Positions 20,560 through 31,641 of a DNA stretch of 64,000 bases are shown here, one piece after another. Location of the stretch: positions 1,102,230 to 1,166,229 of the forward strand of contig SDOX01000021.1 of NCBI GenBank assembly GCA_004565275.1, given 5' to 3'. The first letter of the stretch is position 1. Each line of letters starts with the position of its first letter. The notes below the pieces were generated by a model that was given only the letters and a program-made list of their open reading frames with translations, did not search any database and was not told the DNA's origin. This stretch comes from Nannochloropsis salina CCMP1776. Taxonomy: Eukaryota > Sar > Eustigmatophyceae > Eustigmatales > Monodopsidaceae. The position numbers were made by a program, and so were the translations under genes.

Positions 20560-21088
20560 GCCACCTGTTTCATCAGCATGTGACCAAAATCCCCAACAGA
20601 CATCATTAGCGTGAGACGTGCGTGTCGGATGATCAGGCTTTAGCAGGAATGAATGACGTCACGAAGAAGCCGCTTCCTGGGCAAACAAGCAATAGGAGTT
20701 TGGCTCCCACTCTTCCACGCTTTGAACAGTACAAAATTTTGAGCATACTCTGTGCTCGTGTACAATATGCTGCTTACGTCTGACCATGCCCACTCAGTCT
20801 GTGTTGTGGTTGAGCCCTTTTGAAGAATACGCAGCCGTGCTACAGCTGTCGAAGGCCGACGTGAAGTCGAATGAAACCTTATTTCAAAGCGGCAGACGAC
20901 GCTGATAGACATACAAACACATGACAGGTGGGTTGACAATGTCAGTGATGTGGACGATACTGACCATAAATTTGTCGGCGGCGGCAGAAATACGAGCGGC
21001 AACCTCCTAGCTACTACAGGCAGTGACCCGTCCATTCCTCTTCTTCAATACCGCAGAATCTCGTTTGCTGAACGAAGCTACGCTCGTT
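20560..21088. promoter_or_regulatory. divergent promoter region, COQ6 / CCA-adding enzyme
   Basis: 529 bases between start codons. The frame of the right-hand gene is already open from 21023 with an ATG there, so up to 66 bases may be coding. No repeat or RNA gene noted. Confidence 0.45.
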
Positions 21089-22939
21089 ATGGCTGGCTCG
21101 AATCCTACAGCAACAGAGCTTCCTATTATCACTCTTACGGAGGTTGAGTCGCATTTGTTTGGTTTGCTCAAGGAAGCAGCGGCGCAAGTGGGGCAGGGCA
21201 CTGTGCTGAGGGTGGCTGGGGGTTGGGTGCGTGACAAACTCCTGGGAAAGGAGAGCGATGACGTGGACATCGCCCTGGATAACGTATCTGGTGCTTCCTT
21301 TGCGGAATTGCTGAACAAATATCTGCAGGACAAGGGACTGGAGACCCGGTCCATTGGCGTCATTCAAGCGAATCCCGAGCAATCGAAGCATCTGGAGACG
21401 GCGCGTGTACATGTTCTAGGACACTGGATAGATTTTACCAATTTACGGACGGAGACATATCGAGCTGACAGTCGCATCCCTGAAATAAGTTTTGGGACTG
21501 CTGTGGAAGATGCTTCTCGACGGGATTTTACCATTAACTCCTTGTTTTATAACCTCCAGACTGAATTGGTCGAGGATTGGACGGGCCAAGGTTTGGCGGA
21601 TCTCTTGGGGCCTGCTGGTGCTATTCGAACGCCTTTGCCTGCTCTGACTACATTTTTGGATGATCCTCTGCGTTTGCTGCGCGCAATTCGATTCTCGTCT
21701 CGATTCGCTTTGCCGTTGGATGCAAACATTGTGGCAGCGGCCGAAAACGAGGAACTGCAACATGCCTTGTTCGGAAAAGTCAGTCGCGAGCGTGTGGGGC
21801 TAGAAGTGGAAGGGATACTTTCCGGAAAAGACGCGCGGCCTGCCGTGGCGCTCGAGATGCTGGTGAATCTGGGGTTAAGCGACGTGGTTTTTTGGATGCC
21901 AGAGGAGGTGAAGACGCGGGTGCTACCGGTGGGCGGGATGGAGGGATGGGCACAAAGAGGGCTTGCTAACGTGCGGATGGCGAACGCGTTGTTGATGGAG
22001 AGGGAAAAACCAGGAATATGGCGCGACATTGCGGAAGGCGGCACCGAGGGCAGCATGCAAGGCGCACAGGGCTCGATCCAGGGGTTTATGCAGGTTGTAC
22101 GAGCCACCAGCGCCTACATGCAACCTCGACGAGAGTATCGCTTGTGTTTCCTCGCCGCGATGCTGGCGCCCTGGGAGAAGCACTGCATGACCGAGGAAAG
22201 AAAACCTGTGGAGAAAAAGATAGGGGTCGTCCAATGGTTCGTCCGGGAGGCCTTGAAGCACCGAGCCAAGGACGCGGAGGACCTGACCGCGTTGTTCGGC
22301 GCGCTGGATCGCTGTCAGTCTTTGACGGAAACCATGGGGGCATGGTCAGGGCAGGCGAGGGGGCAAGAAGGCCGCAAGGTACTGAAGATGCAGCCCGGGG
22401 ACGCTTGCGGGACCCGGGACATGGAGAGGCGCCGTTCCGAGGAGCAGGACAATCGATGGAGGGCGGCACGATTGGAAGCGGGAAGGTTGGTAAGAGATCT
22501 GAAGGGCTTGTGGAGGACCGGGCTAGATGTGGCTTGTGCGCGGGAGTGTGCGTCGTTAAAAGGAGGGGAGAATCCGACCACGGAGTCTCCCTCTAAGCGG
22601 GTATGCGACATCTCGGTTACCTTGAAAGCACTTTATGAAGTGTCAAACCGCTATCAGCATACCATCGACGCTGTGCAAGACATGGGCTTAGATGGGATTT
22701 GGAATTTGCGACCTTTACTGGACGGCAAGGCCGTCATCAGCAATCTGGGCCTCCCGAAGGGCCCTCTCGTGGGTGCGGTCATGGACGCTCAGATTGAGTG
22801 GCAGCTTCAATATCCAGGTGGGAATGCGGAGGAGCTTACGAAGCATCTACAAACACTTGTGGCTGAAGGGGTGCTAGGGACGAGAGATGAGGACGGTGTG
22901 ACACATAAGGCGAGGAAGGAGAAAAAAACAGGAAAGTAA
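21089..22939 (+). CDS. CCA1: CCA-adding tRNA nucleotidyltransferase
   Basis: Adds or repairs the 3' CCA of tRNAs. Class II nucleotidyltransferase with all family motifs: A, GGWVRDKLLGKESDDVDIAL (metal-binding Asp pair); B, RRDFTINSLFY; the C-terminal flank of the catalytic head, FLDDPLRLLRAIRFSSRF; and the helical body from VSRERVGLEVEGILSG. From the ATG at 21089 it has 616 residues; an in-frame ATG at 21023 would add 22 residues (MTRPFLFFNTAESRLLNEA), plausible as a mitochondrial-targeting start, as one gene often serves both compartments. The C-terminal third, after about residue 400, is longer than usual and ends in a Lys-rich tail. No introns. Confidence 0.94.
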   Translation: MAGSNPTATELPIITLTEVESHLFGLLKEAAAQVGQGTVLRVAGGWVRDKLLGKESDDVDIALDNVSGASFAELLNKYLQDKGLETRSIGVIQANPEQSKHLETARVHVLGHWIDFTNLRTETYRADSRIPEISFGTAVEDASRRDFTINSLFYNLQTELVEDWTGQGLADLLGPAGAIRTPLPALTTFLDDPLRLLRAIRFSSRFALPLDANIVAAAENEELQHALFGKVSRERVGLEVEGILSGKDARPAVALEMLVNLGLSDVVFWMPEEVKTRVLPVGGMEGWAQRGLANVRMANALLMEREKPGIWRDIAEGGTEGSMQGAQGSIQGFMQVVRATSAYMQPRREYRLCFLAAMLAPWEKHCMTEERKPVEKKIGVVQWFVREALKHRAKDAEDLTALFGALDRCQSLTETMGAWSGQARGQEGRKVLKMQPGDACGTRDMERRRSEEQDNRWRAARLEAGRLVRDLKGLWRTGLDVACARECASLKGGENPTTESPSKRVCDISVTLKALYEVSNRYQHTIDAVQDMGLDGIWNLRPLLDGKAVISNLGLPKGPLVGAVMDAQIEWQLQYPGGNAEELTKHLQTLVAEGVLGTRDEDGVTHKARKEKKTGK

Positions 22940-23698
22940 GATCAAGAAGACATTTGAGCAAATAAAACAAAGCTTGACTTTGGAGGTTCATGAAGATTTC
23001 TCAATGGTGTTGGTTAAAGAGGCTCTACTTCTCCATGCGTTAGATCACAAGGTGACAATCTGAAGTGATTCTTTCAGGCTCTACTCACTTAGGCTTTTGG
23101 AAAGATGATACCCTCCTGAAAATTTTTAGTTTGCGTTCCATGTGGCTTTTCACGCCAATAAAAGCTAAGAACTTTCAGGAAAACTGGTGCGTTGCCTTCG
23201 AATTACTTCCTCACCAGCAACCAGGTAAGGTCGTTGATATGGCATTGGTCCACGATGTGTTCCGTCGTGTTGGCATTCCTGTGAGGAAAAGCTGCGGCGT
23301 CCCAGGAAAACTTTGTCGATTTCCGCCTGCTTGCCATGTATTTGCAATCTTCTTGTACCATTAAACATTGCTTAGCCTGAGTTGTTATAAAGTGGCCCGC
23401 ACGCGCTTGCTCCATCCTCGCCACTCGCCGCTCCTACAGCCGGGAGGTTAACCATGGCCTGGTGTTGGTAAGTCCCGTTTACGTTTGTAACATTCCCTCA
23501 CCGAAGACCAGTAAAATTGGTAGCCTATTGAAATAAAATTGATATCAAATTTGGGAGTAGCCAGCGCTAAAAAGATGAAACTCGATCAGAGGCTTGCTTG
23601 CGATTGTCTCACCTTCAAAGCCAAGCTTGCCTACACGCGCCATGTGGTTATGTCCAGGCTTTTTATCTTTAGTATTTCGGTTCCCATTGCTACAGATA
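22940..23698. other. intergenic region between two co-oriented genes
   Basis: About 760 bases hold the terminator side of the CCA gene and the promoter of the next gene. An open frame from 23594 runs into the next gene but precedes its best start. No RNA gene or repeat seen. Confidence 0.5.
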
Positions 23699-24841
23699 AT
23701 GAGACAAAGAACCGTAATCATTCCAACAACTTTGTGGACTTTGGTTATGCAATTGGTGGTCGGAAACTGTGCAGCAACACGTTGTTCCTCTTCGTGCTTC
23801 CTTTCTTCAAGTGCGCTGTTTTCCTCCGTCCATGGCGGAAGAAAGGTACCTTTGCATCAACAACTCCAACTTCATAGTCGTAATATGATGACTTATAGCA
23901 ACAAGCATGGTTCCACTGGAAGACGTCGAGTGAAGGATGTACTACGGCCTCCGTTACCTCCACAAACCGCGGTCCAAGGGAACAAATGGGCGGAGGAAAT
24001 CAGCCCTGCGAGCTTGAAACAAAAGTTTACGCAGCAACCTTTCCAACGAGTGATACCACTTATCACGCTAGTGACCTTCGTGGGATATGTCTTTGTCTCT
24101 CCCTATGCCCCAGGGCCAGTCCCCAACATGCTGGACAGCGCCGTTCTCAAGACCGTGGGTGGGCTCACGCTCAATTACTTCAATGTATTGCCTACTCTCC
24201 TCCCTGACCTTGCTCCTCGTTTTTCTCCTGTTATGGAGGGGGTGTTCAATCTTTTACTGGCGTACGCTGCATTGCTCAGCGGCTTCTTGGTCGACGGCCG
24301 CCAGGCTGCAGATCCTGCCTCTGTCAACTCCGACAGTCCAGGCGGTATCAATTTTTTCTTCCCTTTCGCTGCTGCGGGCCTGGCCCTTACGAACACCGCT
24401 TTCTTGCCCTACCTTGTCCTGCGTCCGCTGCACGAGGTGGACAAACCTGTCATCACGCAAGAAGAGATACCTGAAATCGAGTTGAAGCTTGGCGAGTCGA
24501 AACCCTTGTTGTCCGTGTACGGGGTGGCCGGCTTGTATAGTATCTGGTGGGCATTTTTCGGTCGTCCAGAATTCGGAGGCCTGATAGAACGCTGGGCGAG
24601 CTTCACGGACCTGGTCTCTTCGGACAGACTGATGTTCGCCTTTACGGTCGAAGCCGTCCTGTATTGGATCTTTCAAGGCTGGCTGGTCGATGATGACCTG
24701 CGTCGGCGCGCCGCAGTCTCTGAAGGCGTGGTTCCTTGGATCGCAAAAACCGTGCCTTTTTTGGGACTCTTTGTGTACATGCTCTGGCGGCCCCCCTTGT
24801 TGAGCCAACAAAGCGAAGAACCCGGCCGACAAAGGGGCTGA
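23699..24841 (+). CDS. predicted plastid membrane protein, function unknown
   Basis: A 380-residue protein from ATG 23699. It starts with a signal-peptide-like stretch (TLWTLVMQLVVGNCAA) followed by a Ser/Arg/His-rich region with no acidic residues, the pattern of bipartite plastid pre-sequences in stramenopile algae. After about residue 85 the mature part shows five or six hydrophobic segments: VIPLITLVTFVGYVFVSPYA, the block ending FNLLLAYAALLSGFLV, INFFFPFAAAGLALTNTAFL, PLLSVYGVAGLYSIWWAFFG, LMFAFTVEAVLYWIFQGWLV and TVPFLGLFVYMLW. This layout recalls uncharacterised membrane proteins conserved in cyanobacteria and plastids, but I cannot name the family. The frame is open upstream to 23594; 23699 is preferred because it puts the signal peptide near the N-terminus. 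Confidence 0.7.
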   Translation: MRQRTVIIPTTLWTLVMQLVVGNCAATRCSSSCFLSSSALFSSVHGGRKVPLHQQLQLHSRNMMTYSNKHGSTGRRRVKDVLRPPLPPQTAVQGNKWAEEISPASLKQKFTQQPFQRVIPLITLVTFVGYVFVSPYAPGPVPNMLDSAVLKTVGGLTLNYFNVLPTLLPDLAPRFSPVMEGVFNLLLAYAALLSGFLVDGRQAADPASVNSDSPGGINFFFPFAAAGLALTNTAFLPYLVLRPLHEVDKPVITQEEIPEIELKLGESKPLLSVYGVAGLYSIWWAFFGRPEFGGLIERWASFTDLVSSDRLMFAFTVEAVLYWIFQGWLVDDDLRRRAAVSEGVVPWIAKTVPFLGLFVYMLWRPPLLSQQSEEPGRQRG

Positions 24842-25232
24842 GGCCTGGAGGTGGCAAAGAAACGAATTACAAACAGGGAGCAGCCAGGGTGGGAGAAGGA
24901 TATTCCCACGCAGTACGTGTGTCACATCGTTTCTTCTGAGTGTACATTGTCACAATGTCTTTCTGCGGGTGAGCCTTCTCCCTCTTAAAAAGCTCGCATC
25001 TTTCCACCTTTTTTCGCATCAGAAGTGAGGCCGCACACGCGTGATGATGAGTCTTCCAATTTTATCAACAGCATGTGGCAGAAGAATCCATTGCCTTCCA
25101 TATAGCTAGTGTCCATCATTTCGCACCCTCCCCCTATGTCGGGTTCAGCAAAATCGCACCCACATATAACGCTCCCGCTCCCCAAATGTGCCCCCGTCCC
25201 GCCCACCCGGGGCGCGTCTTCCCCATTATTCA
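24842..25232. other. convergent intergenic spacer
   Basis: About 390 bases between the 3' ends of the plastid membrane protein gene and the phosphate-type transporter. Nothing recognised. Confidence 0.5.
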
Positions 25233-27093
25233 TTATGCCATCTCGTACTCTGGTGACCCCACAGGAGCTGTTAATGGAGCTTTACAATCCAAAGACTTGT
25301 GACTGCGATCGTGGACGAAAATGCATGTCCAGAGGAAGCCGACGAGAGAGAGGACGGCGCACCTGCGGGCATGTCCACAATGAGAAAAGGGTAGAATTTT
25401 AATTATATCATCTTGACAATGTATGTGGCCGTGGTCGAGGACGCGCACGTGAGAGCACATGTGCACTGATCAATCGTCTTAATCCCGAACATTCCTCTCG
25501 GGCTCTTCACGTCCCCTCCCTCCACGAGGCCTCCCTACTCGCCACCCTTCGTACATACCAGTAAAAAACTGTCCGGATACCCTTGTCAATGAGAGCGGGA
25601 TCAACATTTTCCGAGCAGATGTGATTAGGACAGTACATGCTTACCAAGCGCAGGAAGGCGCTGGCGCCAACTACGGCCCCTGCCTTGCCGGCGGCAGCAG
25701 AAATCCCATGACAAGTAGAACGCGCTTCCGTGGGGTAAATGACAGCTGGAATGACGAATGTGGCGGTGTTGGCACCGAAGTTGTCGAACAGGAAAGTGAG
25801 CGCGTACATTAAAAGGAATACTACGGGCGCCTGTTTCAAAGGTGACTGATACGCTGCCATGAACCCAAAGATCAAACCCTCCCCAAAGAAGCCGATCAAT
25901 TGCAAACGTTTCTTCCCGATACGGTCGATGAAAATGACGGCCAAGATGTAACCTGGCATCGCCATAGATTGAATGATCAAATTCTGTACCGTCCGCCCAC
26001 GGATCCCACTTCCCGAACCCATCGTCTCGGTCACGTCCGCAGAGAAGAGGGAATTCCCGTAAAATAGCATGTCTAAAATAAACCAAGATCCAGCCGTCCC
26101 GGCCAAGGCCCGCCGATTTTCCCACACGGTCTTCCAAATGTTCTTGAAACGCAGCCGCATGTTGGGGTAGCGGGCCTCCACGTGGTGCCGAAACGCGTCC
26201 GTCTCCGGCAGCCAACGGAAGAAAATAGCCGCCATCATCGGTAGTGATCCCACAATAATAGCCACGCGCCACTGCAGATCGGTGTTCTCGATCGTAAAGG
26301 CACAAATTAGGAGGACCAGGGCGCAGAGCAGCCGACCGACGCCTTGCATGGAGAAGACGGCCGCCAGGTTCCTGCCCCGCTGCCAGGCCGTCGAGTTTTC
26401 CGAGGTGATCGTTCCAGCGGCAGGATATTCGCCTCCTACCCCCATGCCCATAATGAAGCGGTAAAGCATCATTTGTTGGTAGATGCCCATGCTCTGTCTT
26501 GGCTGGGCCGTTGCCTGTAGAACATTTCCTAAGATTGTCAAAGCTGCCGTTATAACGAACATGCGGCGGCGCCCGTACTGGTCTCCACAAACTCCAAAAC
26601 AAAGCTGGCCTGCTATCGCTCCCACGATAGCCATGAAGGAAACGTGGGTTTGCACATCTGGTGTCAGAGGTCCGTAGCTCTCGTTTTGTCTCATCATCAG
26701 CAGCACGATGTTGATCACGAACAGGTCGTAGCTATCCGCCAAGAAGCCTGTTCCCGCGACTAAAATGGTGTAGATACGCTGAAGCAGTTCATCGGGATGT
26801 GCCGGCTTTTCTTCTGGGATACTGCTATCAAGGTAATCCCCATTCACGTCGTCATCGATGGTCGTGCCCAGATCGGACGAGGAGAAGAACTCCTTGGACG
26901 TGAGCCGGCGGCTTTCCCCCGGAACAAAACAAAGGGATGAAGCTGGTGACGCATTCTCTAGAGGAGAATCGTACTGTGCGGTGGATAGTTCAATCTCATG
27001 CTTGGCGGTAGAGGTGACGTCCTTGTCCGGAGTCTCATCCAACGAAGGTGATTTCCCTTCACCTTCCGTCGTGGGACACTCATGCCCTTTCAT
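25233..27093 (-). CDS. major facilitator transporter, phosphate:H+ symporter (PHS) type
   Basis: Two coding exons, 25559-27093 and 25233-25362, joined GT-AG with matching phase so that FYW is completed and the last helix (CAVLSLVGFLWTCIFV) is restored; without splicing the frame loses that helix. The protein, about 554 residues, has a 110-residue acidic/Ser-rich cytosolic N-terminus, then 12 helices. PHS-family signatures: GTGFLADSYDLFVINIV (helix 1), GDQYGRRRMF between helices 2 and 3, MGMGVGGEYPAAGTITSE (helix 4), and GSWFILDMLFYGNSLFS (helix 7). Known members carry inorganic phosphate; the GGEYP...TITSE variant leaves other anions possible. Start at 27093 is preferred because a strong acceptor (tcttacgcag) sits just before it, implying a leader intron; an upstream ATG in frame lies at 27204. 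Confidence 0.85.
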
Positions 27094-28155
27094 GTCGCCT
27101 GCGTAAGACACGAGATTCGTGGCAACGATACAAAACGAATTTGTGAGCACGAGCAACGTTAATACTTTGTGTGTGACCCGCAGAGAGGGTAGTGCCGCTA
27201 CCACTCTCGACTAGGTCGCTATGCTCAGCCGGACGCCTCAACCAGCAGGCAAGCGGGGCATTCAGTTTTATGTTGATGTTTCTGCTCGTGTCAACCAACA
27301 AGGGCACAAAAACCACCCATGTGTCAGTAAAACACAATCATAGTGAGTACATTACAGGCGCAGATGCCGATATTCTGCATCGACGCGGGCCATGAAAGCA
27401 TATTAAGGCCTTGACGAGTTGCTTTGCGACGGCCCCCCTCGAGAAAGATGGAGGCCGAGCGAGCTCCAACAGAATTGACCCGACGGGCCGCGTAAAAGCC
27501 ACTGAATAGGCCGTAAATGCCGCACCAATGCCGGCAACATTATGGTGGTAAGCTATTGACGGTGGTTGCACGAGGCAATCATGCACGCCTTGTTTTCCCT
27601 GTCTTCTGATGTCCTCCCCAACCCGAGGCCCATGGCTGAGATTCACTCGTTCACCCACCGCCGCCAGGCTCGGCTGAGGCATCGGTCCAGGGACGGAAAG
27701 GAGGGTAAAATGGCAGCAAAGCGTGGTGGTGATCGTGATAACCGGTATTTAAAATATTTACATCTGTTTGTTTGTCCAAGACATGTCTGTGTTGGTTGAG
27801 GATAACGCTTTCGTTTCCCTTGGTTGCCACATTATGTTAAGTATCACTAACGTGCAGCAAGGCAAGAAGCGCTCAACTTTTTAGTGCAACTCAGAGAACC
27901 TTGTCCCGTCCGAGCAGTTATTATCTAGTAAAAAAATAGTAATGGGGAACTGAAGATATGCATGCAAGTCACAAACCAGAAAGGGTGTTGTTCGAAGAAT
28001 TCACGGTAGCACCAATGGGGCTGTCGAATCATTACGCTTTTTCCTTTTAATTCCCGTTTTTCGGCTGCAATTTTGACGCATTTTGAATTCAGACAAACGA
28101 ACAGCCTGTCCTTCTTCCAGCCTTTCCATGGTTGTTACGCATCATGGCGGAAACC
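27094..28155. other. intergenic region upstream of the transporter
   Basis: About 1060 bases holding the leader and promoter of the transporter (minus) and the 3' flank of CNOT3 (minus). A probable leader-intron acceptor lies at about 27099. No RNA gene or mobile element recognised. Confidence 0.45.
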
Positions 28156-28885
28156 CTAATTCTCGCCTCCCCTTGGTTCGTCATTCTCCAAGGCCGAGTA
28201 ATCGAAGCGAAAGGCTTGTTTGATCCGCGTGCACCATCCCGACTCGCAATCGAAGTAGACGTACGTTCCTTGCTCATAGTCCTCTGTCGTGACCTGGGGC
28301 TCTTCATGACGCTGGAACCACGTCATGTACTTTTTGTGAAATCGCCAGGACTGCTCTTTCAGTTCTTTCGCAGCCAGGTATTGTTGGTAGGTTCCCTGCT
28401 GGTAATAAAATATGAAGAAGAGTGTGTCCGGGCCCAGCTTCTTGAAAATGGATGGAGAGTCGAAAATTGGCGCCGGGGCAAGGGGGAAAGACGAGTGAAC
28501 CGGGTAGGGGTTGCGGGGAAAATACTGTTTGGGGCGCTCCGCGTCGTGCTGGGTAGGGATGTATTGCATGGCACGACTCAGGTAGGTCAGCTGCATCTGC
28601 AGTGTCTCAGGGGCTGTACGCGAAGCATTCGACGCAAAGCTTGCAGCTGCTGTCGCATCCATCGCCGGCTCCGCCCCCCCCCCGCCTGTCGCCACTGCAC
28701 TCCCAGGACCCCCCCCAAACGCATGTTCTGCTGGTTGCGTCAGTGGTCCTTGTGCCAGTTGTTGCTGCTGCTGTGATTGTTGTTTATTTTGTTCTTGCTG
28801 CTGCTGTTCTTGTTGCTGCGGCGGTTGTTCTCGGTGGAGCTGCTGCTGATACTGTTGTTTGTTTTGTGGTTGCTGCTGCTGAAAG

Positions 28886-28957
<72 letters not shown>

Positions 28958-29163
28958 ATCGGTTGTTCGGCTCCCATAGAACCACGGTGCGGTGCTGTCC
29001 CTTGTTGTTGCTGCTGCTGAGTGGTCGACGGAGCAGGAGCAGAGCGCAGGGGTGGGGTGGATTGCTGACTTCCAGTCATGGGACTTGAGCTCCCTTGGGG
29101 GAGGGGAGAGCTCTTGGACGCCGCAGAGGCAGGTGGGACGAAGGCAGATGGACGGACAGTCGT

Positions 29164-29208
<45 letters not shown>

Positions 29209-30663
29209 TTGTTGCAAATTCTTCTGTCTCTCCATCAGGGCCTGTTGCTGTGCCGCCTGCTGTTGGGCGAGTTGTTGTTGTTGAGCAGCCAAGGCTTGCT
29301 GCTGCCGGAGGGGGAGGAGGCGCTGGGATGGCAAAGGTTGTTGTGGTGTTTGTTGAGGTTGCTGGGGCGGTTGCATTGCGGACTGTGCGGTCTTGTCCCT
29401 GGCCAGGATCGCCGCCGCCGTGGCTGGCGGTGTCCCCGCCGTCGCCACGTCTGGCACGCCCGTTCCCCCCCCTACCACTCCCGCAGCCAGGTTGCCTCTC
29501 AACGCCTGTGCCGCGGTTGACTTGCCCGGGGAAGGACCCGTGCCTGCGACCACCGCCGATGCCGTCGGGCGTGGTCCTGTAGTTCCCGTGGACCCTACGG
29601 AGGTTGCTTTGTTACCTCCTAAGCCCGGTCGGGGGGCTGCCCCCCCGACAGCACGTACCACGGTAGGGGTGGAGTTGAACTGCACTTTTCCCGGTCTCCC
29701 GATCCCTTTGAGTTCGGGCGTACCCCCCGCGCCACCCCCGACTGCTCCCACGGCCCCAGCTTGCGCGCTTGTCCCTCGCTTGTCCTTGGGCGCCCCGTTG
29801 GAAGAGCCCGAGGTCTTGCTCGAGGTGGACCGGTCCGGGTCGTCCTCCTCCCCGCCGCCGCTCATGCCACCCAGCGACCCGTCCTCCTCCCCTTCCTCTC
29901 CGTCCCTTGGACTCTTTTTCGGGCCGCCTCCCTGACTGAGCAGGTCGGTGATCTGGATGGGGGCTTCGTCGAGCTCCAGGATGTCGTACATCTCCATGTC
30001 GTCGTCGTACTGACTCTCGTACTGCCCATCCTCGTGCGCCTCCACGAAAAATTCAATGTCCTCTTTACATTTTTCGATCATCTCTGGCTCTCGCAGGTCG
30101 TTGTCCATCAAGCGAATGATCTGTTCCAGCTTGGCTACGTGCTGCTTGTGGCCAGCCATGCTCTCTTCCAAGGTCGCGATCTCCTCCTTATTTTTATTCT
30201 TGCCCTTCCCCGCCATGAGCCGCTCCAAATCTGCGTCAAAACTCTCTATTTGGTTGTTTAGCTTGTTCACGGCGGCGCCCAGCCACTCCCGCGTCCTGTT
30301 CTTCGCCGCCTCCTTCGGGTCCACTTTCTGCTCCCGGGCCAGGCCCTCCTTGGAGAAATTCTTGGTCTTGGCCTCCTTCTCGCACACCTTGAACTGCTCC
30401 ATCTTGCTCTCGATCAGTTTCCGCGCCTCCGTCAAGTTCTTCTTGTCTTTGATATCGTTCTGGCCCAGCCATGTCTTAATCTGGTCCCGGTGGCGTTGGA
30501 GTTTCTTTATCTCCTTCTTCAGGTCTTGCTCGTACTTTTCCTTGTGGTTGGGATCCCTGGCTGAATATACCTTCTTCCAAATCTCATCGAAGAGCTCAAC
30601 CCCTTCGTCCACCTTCTTCAAAATTCGGTCGATTTCAGTCTGCAGTTTGCGTTTATCCGCCAT
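28156..30663 (-). CDS. NOT3: CCR4-NOT complex subunit 3 (CNOT3/NOT3)
   Basis: Scaffold subunit of the CCR4-NOT complex, which shortens mRNA poly(A) tails and tunes translation. Single exon, 835 residues. The N-terminal NOT3 coiled-coil domain (residues 1-235) is strongly conserved: ADKRKLQTEIDRILKKVDEG, LKKEIKKLQRHRDQIKTWL, ARKLIESKMEQFKVCEKE, then the acidic DDDMEMYDILELDE. A long low-complexity middle (residues 245-690) carries two pure or near-pure glutamine tracts of about 16 and 23 residues and many shorter ones. The C-terminal NOT box runs from YIPTQHDAERPKQYFPRNPY through FDSPSIFKKL, DTLFFIFYYQQGTYQQYLAA and YVYFDCESGWCTRIK. Nothing essential is missing. Head to head with RPB1. Confidence 0.96.
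28888..28956. repeat. (CTG/CAG)23 triplet repeat inside CNOT3
   Basis: Twenty-three successive CTG-type triplets on the plus strand (one TTG interruption), read as glutamine codons on the minus strand. This tract is likely to vary in length between strains. A related, shorter run lies at about 29165-29214. Confidence 0.9.
29165..29214. repeat. (CTG/CAG) triplet repeat of about 16 units inside CNOT3
   Basis: Near-uniform CTG triplets, changing to TTG triplets at the right edge, encode a second glutamine tract in the linker of the protein. Confidence 0.85.
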
Positions 30664-31641
30664 CTCTCACGTCCCCGTCTGAGGAGTATTTCTCTGAGTT
30701 CTGTCACACACTTTGAGCTCACCAACACGATGTCCTGCAACAGTGCCTTGAATGAGAGCACTGTGACTGAATTCACGACACTGCACGATTTTTTCGTCCA
30801 CGAGCCTGTTCAGCCCACTCTTGTTTCCTCCCCCTCGATACGCTATCCCCACCTGGGCGCGCGCGTCGATTGTGCCAATAAATGTGTGGCGGGCGCTCAC
30901 TATTCTCAGCGCCCACCGTGGTTGTTGGTGTGGCGGTCCAGGGGCTCTCTTATTATGCCTTCTGAGCCTGTCGGGTGGCAGCTTGGTATGAGTGGAGTGT
31001 CGCATTGCGTTCAAGGCGGAAGGCCGTCATCAAGAAAGAAAGCCAGTATCCGGGTGAGAGCCATGGCGTTGATCCAGAGCACTTGCCTCCGCGACCCACC
31101 ATGCATCGCATAGATAGGAGAGCTACAGCACAGCTATGCCTAAAATAACTAAGCGTGCTTCCTCCTGGAAAGCTTGCCATTATCGTAACATCGCTGGCGG
31201 AAGCACAAAACTGATTGGGGTTTGGCCGCTGCACATGTCTGTGATGGTCTGTCTCCTCCCTCCTTTTCCTTCCATCTCCTCCCCCCCCACCCACTTGCGG
31301 TGTACAGACGCGTTCTCTTGTCCCGGAGGGGAGAGCTGTAGGTTCATTTGCTCCTCGCAATAGGCTTTGGTTGACAGAGGCTCATGGAACCATTCTATGG
31401 ATGTGATGGAGGCCTAAGAGCCAAGTTCAGCGGCAACCGCCGACTGGCGAGATGACCACTGCTTGCTGCAGGCTAGTGCTATCATTTGAGACATGTAATC
31501 TTTTTCTCCACTTCCAACTTGCCATTATCCTTCAACAGCACTGCGCATAGCGAGCTTGCTGGTGGGGGAGCTTTGTGGCGTGTGGGCTGACACGTTCCCG
31601 ACGAAGTCTTGGTGTACCGGGCTGCGGGTCCGGACAGCATC
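30664..31641. promoter_or_regulatory. divergent promoter region, CNOT3 / RPB1
   Basis: 978 bases between the start codons of two core mRNA-metabolism genes. I see no open frame with coding character, no repeat, and no clear TATA element. A short leader exon of either gene could be hidden here. Confidence 0.5.

Noticed and set aside
25621-26602. Large minus-strand and smaller plus-strand frames within the transporter
   Set aside because: Shadows of the MFS gene, whose helices and signatures lie in another frame.
28602-29582. Leu/Val/Ala/Cys homopolymer-rich frames on the plus strand
   Set aside because: They are antisense readings of the CAG repeats in CNOT3.
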